DNA from: an uncultured Prevotella sp.
GTDB taxonomy: Bacteria; Bacteroidota; Bacteroidia; Bacteroidales; Bacteroidaceae
Length of the DNA: 32,755 nt
Assembly: GCA_902495455.1 (NCBI GenBank)
Contig: CABUXJ010000027.1
Location: forward strand, 1 to 32,755
Direction: 5' to 3'
How positions within the stretch are numbered: the stretch's first letter is position 1; each line of letters opens with the position of its first letter. The notes beneath the pieces were generated by a model, which saw only the letters and a list, made by a program, of their open reading frames with translations, searched no databases and was not told the origin of the DNA. A program made the position numbers and the translations under genes. Positions 16,031 to 24,090 of this stretch are shown in pieces.

Positions 16031-16825
16031 TTATTGAAAGTCCTTCTTGCGCAGCACGAAGTCCTTGCCGAGATACTTCTCGCGCACGATGGGGTTGGCT
16101 GCCAGTTCCTCCGGATTGCCTTGGAAGAGGATGCGTCCCTCAAAGAGGAGATATGCGCGGTCGGTGATGTTGAGCGTCTCCTGAACGTTGTGGTCGGTGA
16201 TGAGGATGCCGATGTTGCGGTCTTTCAGTTCCCATACAATCTTCTGGATGTCTCCGACGGCAATCGGGTCGACGCCGGCGAAGGGTTCGTCGAGCATGAT
16301 GAACTTGGGGCTGATGGCCAGACAGCGTGCGATCTCCGTGCGTCGGCGCTCTCCTCCCGACAGCTGGTCTCCCTTGTTTTTGCGAACTTTCTGTAAGCGG
16401 AACTCTGCGATGAGACTCTCCAACTTGTCTTTCTGCTCCTCGCGGGTGAGACCTGTCATCTCGAGCACGGCCATGATGTTGTCTTCTACGCTCAGTTTGC
16501 GGAACACACTGTTCTCCTGTGCCAGATAGCCGATGCCGGCGCGGGCACGCTTGTAGACGGGATAGTCGGTGATCTCGAGGTCGTCGAGATAGATGTGGCC
16601 GCCGTTCGGCACGATGAGTCCCGTCGTCATGTAGAACGAGGTCGTCTTGCCGGCACCGTTGGGACCGAGCAGCCCGACGATTTCGCCTTGGCGGACGTTG
16701 ATCGACACGTCGTTCACCACGGTGCGCTTTCCGTAGCGTTTCACCAGTCCTTCGGTGCGCAGAGTCATGCAGCCGCTTGTCGTTTCGGGCTTGCCGTTCT
16801 GATTGTTGTCTATGATATCGGTCAT
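16031..16825 (-). CDS. lptB: LPS export ABC transporter ATPase LptB
   Basis: A 264-residue ABC ATPase powering lipopolysaccharide extraction from the inner membrane with LptF and LptG. Walker A is GPNGAGKT (54-61), the signature LSGGE (155-159), and Walker B IMLDEP (176-181) is followed by FAGVDP, typical of LptB. The H-loop reads ITDHN. The start at 16825 follows a -7 box at 16860-16867; upstream codons of the frame lie before the likely transcription start. Relative to the usual length the N-terminus has about 20 extra polar residues, and Met20 is an alternative start. No other lpt gene is adjacent. Confidence 0.93.
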   Translation of the reverse strand: MTDIIDNNQNGKPETTSGCMTLRTEGLVKRYGKRTVVNDVSINVRQGEIVGLLGPNGAGKTTSFYMTTGLIVPNGGHIYLDDLEITDYPVYKRARAGIGYLAQENSVFRKLSVEDNIMAVLEMTGLTREEQKDKLESLIAEFRLQKVRKNKGDQLSGGERRRTEIARCLAISPKFIMLDEPFAGVDPIAVGDIQKIVWELKDRNIGILITDHNVQETLNITDRAYLLFEGRILFQGNPEELAANPIVREKYLGKDFVLRKKDFQ

Positions 16826-16859
16826 GTTTGAAATCCTGTCGTTGTCTGTTATGATGGCA

Positions 16860-16867
16860 CAAAAATA
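16860..16867 (-). promoter_or_regulatory. -7 box for lptB
   Basis: The minus strand reads TATTTTTG, 34 bases before the lptB ATG. The 336-base gap 16826-17161 between lptB and mlaE holds the two divergent promoters and no gene that I can support. Confidence 0.6.
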
Positions 16868-17101
16868 CATCAAAAAAGTGAGAATACGGATAAATGGCAC
16901 GAAAAACCGATGAATAATCGGTTAGCGGACTGTCTACGGACCTCCTGTCGGCATCGTGAAGCGGTCTTCAGATGTGGCTGTGACACTGCGGAATAGGTGC
17001 CGGCGGCAGGTGAGGATGCGTCCGGCGTGTCGCGGATAGGCCGGCGGTGGGGTTTAACAGAATGTAATATACGTTGTGAATATCAAAAACTCTCCGCGTT
17101 A

Positions 17102-17134
17102 TTGCAGTTTTTTGGAGGAATTTGGTTACTTTTG
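17102..17134 (+). promoter_or_regulatory. Promoter for mlaE-mlaF
   Basis: TTG at 17102-17104 and TACTTTTG at 17127-17134, 22 bases apart; the ATG follows at 17162. Confidence 0.65.
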
Positions 17135-17161
17135 TACCAACTTAAACAACATCTATATATA

Positions 17162-17908
17162 ATGTTATTACAGAAATATCTGAACACGCTGGGGCGCTAT
17201 CTGATCCTGATGGGGCGCACATTCCAAAAGCCGGAGCGCATGAGGATGTTCTTCAAGGAATATATCAAGGAGATGTCGCAGCTCGGAGTCAACTCCATCG
17301 GCATCGTCCTGCTGATCTCGTTCTTCATCGGTGCCGTGATCTGCATACAGATGAAACTCAACATACAGAGCCCGTGGATGCCGCGGTGGGTGACCGGATA
17401 TACGACCAGAGAGATTATGCTGTTGGAGTTTTCGTCGTCAATCATGTGTCTGATACTGGCCGGAAAGGTCGGCTCAAACATCGCGTCGGAGATTGGAACG
17501 ATGCGTGTCACGCAGCAGATTGACGCTCTCGACATCATGGGCGTCAACTCGGCATGCTATCTGATACTGCCGAAGATACTCGGATTGATAACCATCATGC
17601 CCTTCCTCGTCATCTTCAGCTCGGCAACGGGCATACTCGGAGCCTACGGCACGGCCTACATCGGGCACGTCCTGAGTCCCGAAGACCTGACCTTGGGACT
17701 GCAACACTCGTTCAACTCGTGGTTTGTCTGGATGAGCATCATCAAGAGTCTGTTCTTCGCTTTCATCATTTCGAGCGTCCCGTCCTACTACGGATATACC
17801 GTCGAAGGCGGCTCGGTCAATGTCGGCAAGGCCAGCACGGATGCCGTTGTGAGCAGCAGTGTGCTGATATTGTGTTCCGACGTGTTCCTGACGCAACTGT
17901 TGTCTTGA
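17162..17908 (+). CDS. mlaE: MlaE-family phospholipid transporter permease
   Basis: A 248-residue inner-membrane permease of the MlaE (YrbE) family. It has about five to six hydrophobic segments, the family stretch EIGTMRVTQQIDALDIMGVN (about 116-135), and a C-terminal half with VPSYYGYTVEGGSVNVGKAST. Family members form the membrane core of MCE-type lipid transporters that keep the outer membrane asymmetric. The start at 17162 follows the promoter at 17102-17134; the upstream part of the frame is non-coding. mlaF begins 61 bases downstream. No MlaD, MlaC or MlaB gene is nearby. Confidence 0.92.
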   Translation: MLLQKYLNTLGRYLILMGRTFQKPERMRMFFKEYIKEMSQLGVNSIGIVLLISFFIGAVICIQMKLNIQSPWMPRWVTGYTTREIMLLEFSSSIMCLILAGKVGSNIASEIGTMRVTQQIDALDIMGVNSACYLILPKILGLITIMPFLVIFSSATGILGAYGTAYIGHVLSPEDLTLGLQHSFNSWFVWMSIIKSLFFAFIISSVPSYYGYTVEGGSVNVGKASTDAVVSSSVLILCSDVFLTQLLS

Positions 17909-17969
17909 TGCTTTAGTCGTTTTAACAGTCAGTCAGGACAATTCTTTGAACTCCTAATCAGAAACGAAT

Positions 17970-18737
17970 ATGATTGAAATACAGAATCTCTGCAAGTCTT
18001 TCGAGGACAAACAGGTGTTGAAGGACATCAGTGCCGTCTTCGAAAGCGGGAAGACAAACCTCATCATCGGACAGAGCGGAAGCGGAAAGACCGTGCTGGT
18101 GAAAAATCTGGTCGGACTGCTTGACCCTACCAGCGGAAGCGTGCTGTATGACGGCCGCGACTTTGTTGGCATGTCTAAGAAGGAGAAAATCATGCTGCGG
18201 CGAGAGATGGGAATGATCTTCCAGAGCGCGGCACTCTTTGATTCGCTCACCGTTTTGGAGAACGTGATGTTCCCGCTGGACATGTTTTCGTCCATGACGC
18301 TGCGCGAACGCACCCGCCGTGCGCAGACATGTCTCGACCGCGTCAATCTGATGGGGGCGGAAGCGAAATATCCCGGAGAAATCTCTGGAGGCATGCAGAA
18401 GCGCGTGGCCATCGCCCGTGCTATCGCCCTGAACCCCAAATACCTGTTCTGCGACGAGCCGAACTCGGGCCTTGACCCTAAGACGTCGCTTGTCATAGAC
18501 GGTTTGCTGCACAGTATCACACATGAATTCAACATCACGACCATCATCAACACGCACGACATGAACTCCGTCATGGGCATCGGCGAAAGCATCATCTTCA
18601 TCTATGAAGGTCACAAGGAGTGGCAGGGGCAGAGCAAGGACATCATGGGCTCTACCAATCAGAAACTCACCGACTTCATCTTCGCCAGCGACTTGCTCAA
18701 GCAGATGCGCGCCGCGGTGATGGGGAAGGACGTATAG
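17970..18737 (+). CDS. mlaF: MlaF-family ABC ATPase
   Basis: A 255-residue ABC ATPase partner of MlaE. Walker A is GQSGSGKT (34-41), the Q-loop FQSAALFDSLTV (84-95) is of the type seen in Mkl/MlaF proteins, the signature is ISGGMQKR (138-145), and Walker B LFCDEPNSGLDP (159-170). It is in an operon with mlaE and ended by a bidirectional terminator 63 bases downstream. Confidence 0.93.
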   Translation: MIEIQNLCKSFEDKQVLKDISAVFESGKTNLIIGQSGSGKTVLVKNLVGLLDPTSGSVLYDGRDFVGMSKKEKIMLRREMGMIFQSAALFDSLTVLENVMFPLDMFSSMTLRERTRRAQTCLDRVNLMGAEAKYPGEISGGMQKRVAIARAIALNPKYLFCDEPNSGLDPKTSLVIDGLLHSITHEFNITTIINTHDMNSVMGIGESIIFIYEGHKEWQGQSKDIMGSTNQKLTDFIFASDLLKQMRAAVMGKDV

Positions 18738-18799
18738 AAAACCGAAGAAAATGAGGAATTGATGGATGCTGGGATGTTATGTCGCAGCCGTCAGTAAAC

Positions 18800-18837
18800 A
18801 ATAAAGGCCGTGTCAGTAGCTTGACACGGCCTTTATT
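18800..18837. terminator. Bidirectional terminator between mlaF and thiL
   Basis: A perfect 16-bp stem (AATAAAGGCCGTGTCA at 18800-18815 with 18822-18837) with a 6-nt loop and A- and T-rich ends serves the convergent genes on both sides. Confidence 0.88.
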
Positions 18838-18895
18838 TGTCTTTGCAGAATCCCTTTTGGGGCTTTTTGATATTTTGATTTTACCTTTGCGGAAG

Positions 18896-19960
18896 TTACT
18901 TCAGCGGGTTCCACCCCTGCGCTTTCAGTTCAAACTCGTTGTCGTCGCGGGTGACGAGGACGTGGCCAAGGCTCTCTTTCGTTATGTGGCCGATGAGCTT
19001 GACGTCTTCCAGCATCTCGATTTTGCTGTGATCGCCTATCGGAACGGTGAAGAGAAGCTCGTAGTCTTCCCCTCCGTTGAGCGCGCAGGTGGTCACGTTC
19101 ATGTTCAGTTCCTCAGCCATGACAGCCGTCTGATAGTCGATAGGGATGTTCTTCTCGAATATCCGGCAGCCCACGTGGCTCTGTTTGCAGATGTGCATCA
19201 GTTCGCTCGACAGTCCGTCGCTGATATCCATCATGGCCGTCGGACGGATGCCGGCCTCACGCAATCGGGCAATGATGTCGCCGCGGGCTTCGGCTTTGAG
19301 CTGGCGCTGCAGCAGATACTCCTTGCCGGCGAAGTCCGGTTGGAAGTTTGCCAGTTCGGCGAGGGCGTTCTTGTCATTCTTTTTGCGTGCGTCGTTGACC
19401 TGCTGATAGTATACCGACTTTTCGCGTTCAAGCAGCTGGAGCCCCATGTAGGCCGCTCCGAGATCGCCGGAGACGCAGATGAGGTCGGTCTCGCGGGCAC
19501 CGTCGCGATAGACGATGTCGTCGGGAGCGGCTTCTCCGATGCACGTGATGCTGATGGCAAGGCCGGTATATGACGACGTCGTGTCGCCTCCGACGATGTC
19601 AACGTTCCATTTGTCGCAGGCCGCGCGCAGTCCTTCGTAGAACAGTTCCATGTCCTCGACGGTGAAACGCTTGCTTAGGGCGAGGCTCACGGTGAGCTGG
19701 CGCGGCGTTCCGTTCATGGCGAATACGTCGCTGATGTTTACCATCGCCGCCTTATAACCGAGGTTGCGCAGGTCCGTGTACGTCAGATCGAAGTGGACGC
19801 CCTCCATCAGCATGTCCGTCGTGACGAGCACCCGGTTGTCCGGATAGCTCAACACGGCACAGTCGTCGCCGACTCCGCGCAGTGTCGATTCGTTCTTTTT
19901 TTCAATGTCTTTGGTCAGCCTGTCGATGAGGCCGAACTCTCCAAGTTTAGAAATGTCCAT
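18896..19960 (-). CDS. thiL: Thiamine-monophosphate kinase
   Basis: A 354-residue enzyme phosphorylating thiamine monophosphate to the active cofactor thiamine diphosphate. Visible family motifs are RGVGDDCAVL (28-37), TTDMLMEGVHF (47-57), GGDTTS (124-129) and MDISDGLSSEL in the C-terminal half. The N-terminus (ISKLGEFGLIDRL) matches the family. It lies last in a minus-strand cluster, 168 bases after the purine nucleoside phosphorylase gene across an inverted repeat. No other thiamine gene is nearby. Confidence 0.95.
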   Translation of the reverse strand: MDISKLGEFGLIDRLTKDIEKKNESTLRGVGDDCAVLSYPDNRVLVTTDMLMEGVHFDLTYTDLRNLGYKAAMVNISDVFAMNGTPRQLTVSLALSKRFTVEDMELFYEGLRAACDKWNVDIVGGDTTSSYTGLAISITCIGEAAPDDIVYRDGARETDLICVSGDLGAAYMGLQLLEREKSVYYQQVNDARKKNDKNALAELANFQPDFAGKEYLLQRQLKAEARGDIIARLREAGIRPTAMMDISDGLSSELMHICKQSHVGCRIFEKNIPIDYQTAVMAEELNMNVTTCALNGGEDYELLFTVPIGDHSKIEMLEDVKLIGHITKESLGHVLVTRDDNEFELKAQGWNPLK

Positions 19961-19980
19961 TATTCCATTTAAATGGAAAT

Positions 19981-20121
19981 GAAGAATGAAGAGTGAAGAG
20001 TGAAGAATTTGCTGCCGCCTTCTGTATACCCGGGCAATGAATACGGTCTCATACGACCCCGTTCATGCGCCTGTGTGAAAGGCGGCAGCAAATTCTTCAC
20101 TCTTCATTCTTCACTCTTCAT
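19981..20121. repeat. Large inverted repeat with GAAGAGT-rich ends
   Basis: Perfect 27-bp arms (19995-20021 and 20079-20105; inner part TTTGCTGCCGCCTT) flank a 57-base loop. The outer sides continue as imperfect (GAAGARTGAA)n runs. It fills the gap between the phosphorylase stop and thiL on the minus strand and may act as an attenuator, or be another dispersed element. Confidence 0.85.
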
Positions 20122-20128
20122 TTCTTTG

Positions 20129-20938
20129 TTATGCTCTGTTGATCATCTCTCTCATGATCTCCGTCATCAGCGGCTGGGCCTTGTTGGCTGCCTCCTGAAC
20201 CTCTTCGTGGCTCACTTCGACGGGCGTGTCCTCCAGTCCGAGGTCGGTGATGATGCTGATGCCGAATGTCTTTATGCCGCAGTGGTGGGCCACGATGACC
20301 TCCGGAACGGTGCTCATGCCGACGGCGTCGCCTCCCAAGCGGTGGTACATCTTATATTCTGCGGGCGTCTCGAACGTCGGACCCTGCACTCCGGTGTACA
20401 CTCCGTGAACGACGCGGATGCCCTTTTCGGCGGCAATGGCGTCGGCTTCGGCGATGAGGCGCAGGTCGTATGTCTCGTGCATGTCGGGGAATCGCGGTCC
20501 CGTCGGGAAGTTCTTGCCGCGCAGCGGATGCTCCGGGAAGAGGTTGATGTGGTCCGTGATGATCATGAGGTCGCCGATCTGGAATTCAGGGTTCATGCCG
20601 CCCGAGGCGTTGGAGACGAACAGAGTCTCGATGCCGAGCTCATACATGACGCGGATGGGGAACGTCACTTCCTTCATCGAGTAGCCCTCGTAGTAGTGGA
20701 AGCGGCCCTGCATGGCCATGATGTCCTTGTTGCCGAGTTTTCCGAATATCAGTTTTCCGGTGTGACCCTCCACCGTCGAGACGGGGAAATTGGGAATATC
20801 ACTGTATGCGAACTCGTATGTGTCAGTTATTTCTGAAGCTAATTGTCCGAGGCCTGTTCCCAGAATGATGGCTGTCTTTGGACTTGTGGTCATCCTTTGC
20901 TTTAACCAGGATGCTGTTTCTTGAATTTTTGTGTACAT
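20129..20938 (-). CDS. Purine nucleoside phosphorylase, trimeric type
   Basis: A 269-residue enzyme cleaving purine nucleosides with phosphate to base and ribose 1-phosphate. Motifs are ILGTGLG (25-31), GRFHYYEGY (78-86), GPTFETPAEYKM (186-197) and GDAVGMSTVPE (203-213). Glu190 fits the purine-binding Glu of the family. At the position of the human base-specifying Asn (LITN), the sequence is IITD, with Asp232. The first 35 codons overlap the 3' end of lpxK in another frame. It is the third gene of the sppA-lpxK cluster. Confidence 0.93.
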   Translation of the reverse strand: MYTKIQETASWLKQRMTTSPKTAIILGTGLGQLASEITDTYEFAYSDIPNFPVSTVEGHTGKLIFGKLGNKDIMAMQGRFHYYEGYSMKEVTFPIRVMYELGIETLFVSNASGGMNPEFQIGDLMIITDHINLFPEHPLRGKNFPTGPRFPDMHETYDLRLIAEADAIAAEKGIRVVHGVYTGVQGPTFETPAEYKMYHRLGGDAVGMSTVPEVIVAHHCGIKTFGISIITDLGLEDTPVEVSHEEVQEAANKAQPLMTEIMREMINRA

Positions 20939-21995
20939 AGCCTATTATATTTTCGTTAAACGTTTCTTCCTGTTCGAGCATAAACCGGATTTTCACCGGC
21001 AGCGTAAAGATGTTGTGGCGGACCTCCTGGCTCAGCCCGTCGAGTCCGACGATGCGCGTCGCATCCTTTTCCGTCGTGATGATGAGCTTCGGCGACGGGA
21101 GTTCGTCGAATGTCCGGTTGATTCTTTCCACGTCAGCCGCCGTGAAGGCATGGTGGTCGCCGAATGTCAGCGGATGGATGTTGTCCGTGTACGGTTGGAG
21201 GTCAATCATCATCTGCTTGGGCGAGGCGATGCCCGTAAGCAGCATGACGTGCTCATCCTTTCCTAGCGTTGTCAGCTTGCGGCTCTCCCCGCAGTAGATG
21301 GGCTGGAGATCGTCATAGTCTAACCGAGTGAAAAACAGACGCTGATATGGATAGAGGTTCATGGCCTTGGTGATGACGCGAAATTCCATCGGTTTCAAGT
21401 CCTTCGGACACTTGGTGACGATGACGATGTCGGCGCGGTCCTTTCCCGAGAGCGGTTCGCGGAGCCGGCCGGCAGGCAGGAGCTTGTCGTATATGACTAG
21501 ACGGTGGTAGTCCACCAGCAGGATGTTGACGCCGGGCTTGATATACCGGTGTTGGAAAGCGTCGTCAAGGAGCACCACGTCGATGTCTTTCACGACGCTG
21601 TCGTCCGTCAGCCGTTCGATGCCGTGACACCGGTTCTTGTCCACGGCTACGGCCACGGCCGGATACTTCTGCTTCATCTGATACGGCTCGTCGCCGATTG
21701 ACGCCACTGTCGACGTCTCGTCGGCCAGCATGAACCCGCAGCTCTTGCGCTTGTATCCGCGGCTGAGCACGGCCACGCGAAACTTGTCCTGCAACAGCCG
21801 TATGAGATATTCGACGTGAGGTGTCTTGCCCGTGCCGCCCACGGTGATGTTGCCGACCGCAATGGTGGGCACGGTGAAACTGCGGCTTTTCAGCGCGCCG
21901 ATATCGAAGAGCGTGTTGCGTAGCCTCACGAAGAATCCGTAGATCCAGCTCAGCGGCAGCAGCCAGTTGTTTATTTTGATGAAATCTCCTTCCAT
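20823..21995 (-). CDS. lpxK: Tetraacyldisaccharide 4'-kinase
   Basis: A 390-residue, membrane-associated lipid A kinase that adds the 4'-phosphate. An N-terminal hydrophobic helix (11-25) precedes Walker A VGNITVGGTGKTP (47-59). LSRGYKR (77-83), DEPYQM (102-107) and LDDAFQHR (143-150) match the family. The last 37 or so residues, a polar basic tail (HKSKDSHHSGNRPRTISF), lie entirely in the 116-base overlap with the downstream phosphorylase gene. sppA lies 80 bases upstream. Confidence 0.94.
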   Translation of the reverse strand: MEGDFIKINNWLLPLSWIYGFFVRLRNTLFDIGALKSRSFTVPTIAVGNITVGGTGKTPHVEYLIRLLQDKFRVAVLSRGYKRKSCGFMLADETSTVASIGDEPYQMKQKYPAVAVAVDKNRCHGIERLTDDSVVKDIDVVLLDDAFQHRYIKPGVNILLVDYHRLVIYDKLLPAGRLREPLSGKDRADIVIVTKCPKDLKPMEFRVITKAMNLYPYQRLFFTRLDYDDLQPIYCGESRKLTTLGKDEHVMLLTGIASPKQMMIDLQPYTDNIHPLTFGDHHAFTAADVERINRTFDELPSPKLIITTEKDATRIVGLDGLSQEVRHNIFTLPVKIRFMLEQEETFNENIIGYVHKNSRNSILVKAKDDHKSKDSHHSGNRPRTISFRNN

Positions 21996-22075
21996 TTTCT
22001 GCTTATCGCCACGACGCCATTTCTGTCCTGTCTCCGTCAGAGAAGGGCAGGGGAGTCGTGCCGATATTGTCCTTG

Positions 22076-23845
22076 TTATTTTATAATGATGTGGTATGGC
22101 ATCCGTGCCTGTATGGCATCCTGCCTGTTGATGTTCTTCAAGGTCATGAACGGGGTGTAATATTCACCCAATGCGGCCTTCATCTTTCCGTCGATATAGT
22201 CGTCCGTGACCATGCCCTCCATCAGTTGCTCTACCCAAGTCTTCTTAGCTGGATAAGCCTCCGTGTGATGTTCCTTCAATTTGGCCAGTTCGGCAGCTTT
22301 GGCCACGGCCATGTCGAGACCTCCCAAGGCATCCACCAGCTTGTTTTTCAGTCCGTCCTGTCCGAGCCATACGCGACCCTGAGCAATCGCTTCGACCTCC
22401 TCGACCTTCATCTTGCGTCCGTCGGCAACGCGTTTGCGGAACAGTTCGTATCCGCGGCCGACATAGTTCTCCAGCATAGCCATCTCCTCTTCGTTGAACG
22501 GACGTGCCGGCGTGCCGAAACCACTGTTGCGGTTGGTCTTCACCTCGTCAAACTTGATGCCCAGCTTGTCCGTCAGCAGTCCGCTGATGTCGGGGAACAT
22601 GCCGAAGATGCCGATGCTGCCGGTCAGCGTTGTCGGTTCGGCATAGATATAGTTTGCCGGGCAGCTGATGTAATAACCGCCCGAGGCAGCCATGCCGCCC
22701 ATAGAGACGACGACTGGCTTCTTCTCCTTCAGCTTCATCATCGAGTGCCATATCTGTTCCGATGCGTATGCGCTGCCTCCGCCGGAGTTGACTCTGAGCA
22801 CGACAGCCTTGACGTCGTCGTCCTCGGCCAGCTTGTCCAGATCGCGGCATACATCCTCGGAAGCGATGCACGCTTCTCCGGCCAGGCCGCCCGGATTGGT
22901 GCTCACGATGTCACCGTAGGCATAGTAGACGGCGATCTCGTCGCCCTTGCTGTCCTTCTCCGGCAGGTTTATCATGTCTGCGAGCGACACCTGCGGTATC
23001 TCCTCGTCAGCGTCCAGCTTCAGCATTTTCTTCAGTTCGTCCTTTACTTCGTCGGCATAGAGCAGTCCGTTGATGAGCGACATGGTGAGATGCTGCTTCT
23101 GGTCATTGAACGCCGCGTAGCTGCTTGCATATCCGTTGAGCATCTCACGGCTCTGTTTGCGGCTGCGTGAGACGTCGTTGAGCATGTCGTTCCAGATGCC
23201 GTTGAGATAGACCGTGACTTGCTCGCGGTTGGGCTCGCTCATTCCGTCGGCCGTCATCATCTCCGGCATGCTCTTGTATTTGCCCACCTTAGCCAACTGA
23301 AATTTCACTCCAAACTTCGCCAGCAGGTCCTTATAGAACATCGGTTGCGCCGCGAGACCATGCCAGTCGAGCATGCCCTGCGGGTTGAGGAACACCCGGT
23401 CGGCCACCGAGCATATATAATATGTCGTCTGCGTGTAGTCGTCAGCGTAGGCCACAATCCACTTTCCGCTCTTCCGGAACTCCTCCAGCTTGCGTCTGAT
23501 GGCTTTCGACGAAGCGGGAGAGTCGCTTGCGAACATTCCCGCCTTGATGTATATACCTTTTATCTTGTCGTTCTTCTTGGCCTTGTCGATGGAGCGGAGA
23601 ATGTCGTCCAGGCCGATGTTTTCGCTCACCTGTCCCGTGAGCTGTCCCATGAAGTTGTCCGTGGCCCGTTCCTCCAGAGTGCCGGAGAGATTGAGCACGA
23701 AGACCGTGTTGTCCTTAACTTCTGTCGGAGCCTGTCCTGCGGCAGCTATTCCGGCCAGCATGATGATGCCGACAATGCCCATTATCACCGATGTCGCAAT
23801 GAGGCCGGTGATGGTGGCGAGTGTGTATTTCAAGAAATCTTTCAT
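22076..23845 (-). CDS. sppA: Signal peptide peptidase SppA, long form
   Basis: A 589-residue membrane protease (S49) that degrades signal peptides left after export. One transmembrane segment lies at about 8-36, followed by tandem S49 domains. The catalytic Lys is in VGKYKS (Lys191) and the nucleophile is Ser410 in LTGSIGIFG, with the preceding MGGMAASGGYYIS (382-394) of the active-site groove. Length matches the double-domain form. It is first in the cluster sppA-lpxK-phosphorylase, with a -7 box 103 bases upstream. Confidence 0.94.
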   Translation of the reverse strand: MKDFLKYTLATITGLIATSVIMGIVGIIMLAGIAAAGQAPTEVKDNTVFVLNLSGTLEERATDNFMGQLTGQVSENIGLDDILRSIDKAKKNDKIKGIYIKAGMFASDSPASSKAIRRKLEEFRKSGKWIVAYADDYTQTTYYICSVADRVFLNPQGMLDWHGLAAQPMFYKDLLAKFGVKFQLAKVGKYKSMPEMMTADGMSEPNREQVTVYLNGIWNDMLNDVSRSRKQSREMLNGYASSYAAFNDQKQHLTMSLINGLLYADEVKDELKKMLKLDADEEIPQVSLADMINLPEKDSKGDEIAVYYAYGDIVSTNPGGLAGEACIASEDVCRDLDKLAEDDDVKAVVLRVNSGGGSAYASEQIWHSMMKLKEKKPVVVSMGGMAASGGYYISCPANYIYAEPTTLTGSIGIFGMFPDISGLLTDKLGIKFDEVKTNRNSGFGTPARPFNEEEMAMLENYVGRGYELFRKRVADGRKMKVEEVEAIAQGRVWLGQDGLKNKLVDALGGLDMAVAKAAELAKLKEHHTEAYPAKKTWVEQLMEGMVTDDYIDGKMKAALGEYYTPFMTLKNINRQDAIQARMPYHIIIK

Positions 23846-23947
23846 AAAATGATGTTTTTTTTATTGTTCGGTCAAGTCCGGCTCCTTCGGCCTTCGGCAA
23901 GTCCCGTGTGTGGTGTCGTCTTCCGGTCGAGCGCAGCCTATACTTTG

Positions 23948-23955
23948 CAAAGATA
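23948..23955 (-). promoter_or_regulatory. -7 box for sppA
   Basis: The minus strand reads TATCTTTG, 102 bases before the ATG at 23845. The downstream bases GCAAAGTATA make the site partly palindromic. Confidence 0.65.
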
Positions 23956-24027
23956 TACATTTTTATTTATTTCAAGCATCCAAACCGTGAAAAGGTTGCC
24001 GGATGTCGGCTTAATAAAGTATTTTTC

Positions 24028-24058
24028 TTGCTCATATCGCGATAAATTGCTAATTTTG
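24028..24058 (+). promoter_or_regulatory. Promoter for the GH28 gene
   Basis: TTG at 24028-24030, a 20-base spacer, and TAATTTTG at 24051-24058; the ATG is at 24091. Confidence 0.75.
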
Positions 24059-24090
24059 TGGGCAGTAACTAATCATTAAAGCAAATAAAA

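Noticed and set aside
16997..17161. 55-residue N-terminal extension of MlaE
   Set aside because: It lies over the promoter at 17102-17134 and the protein without it has the normal family length.
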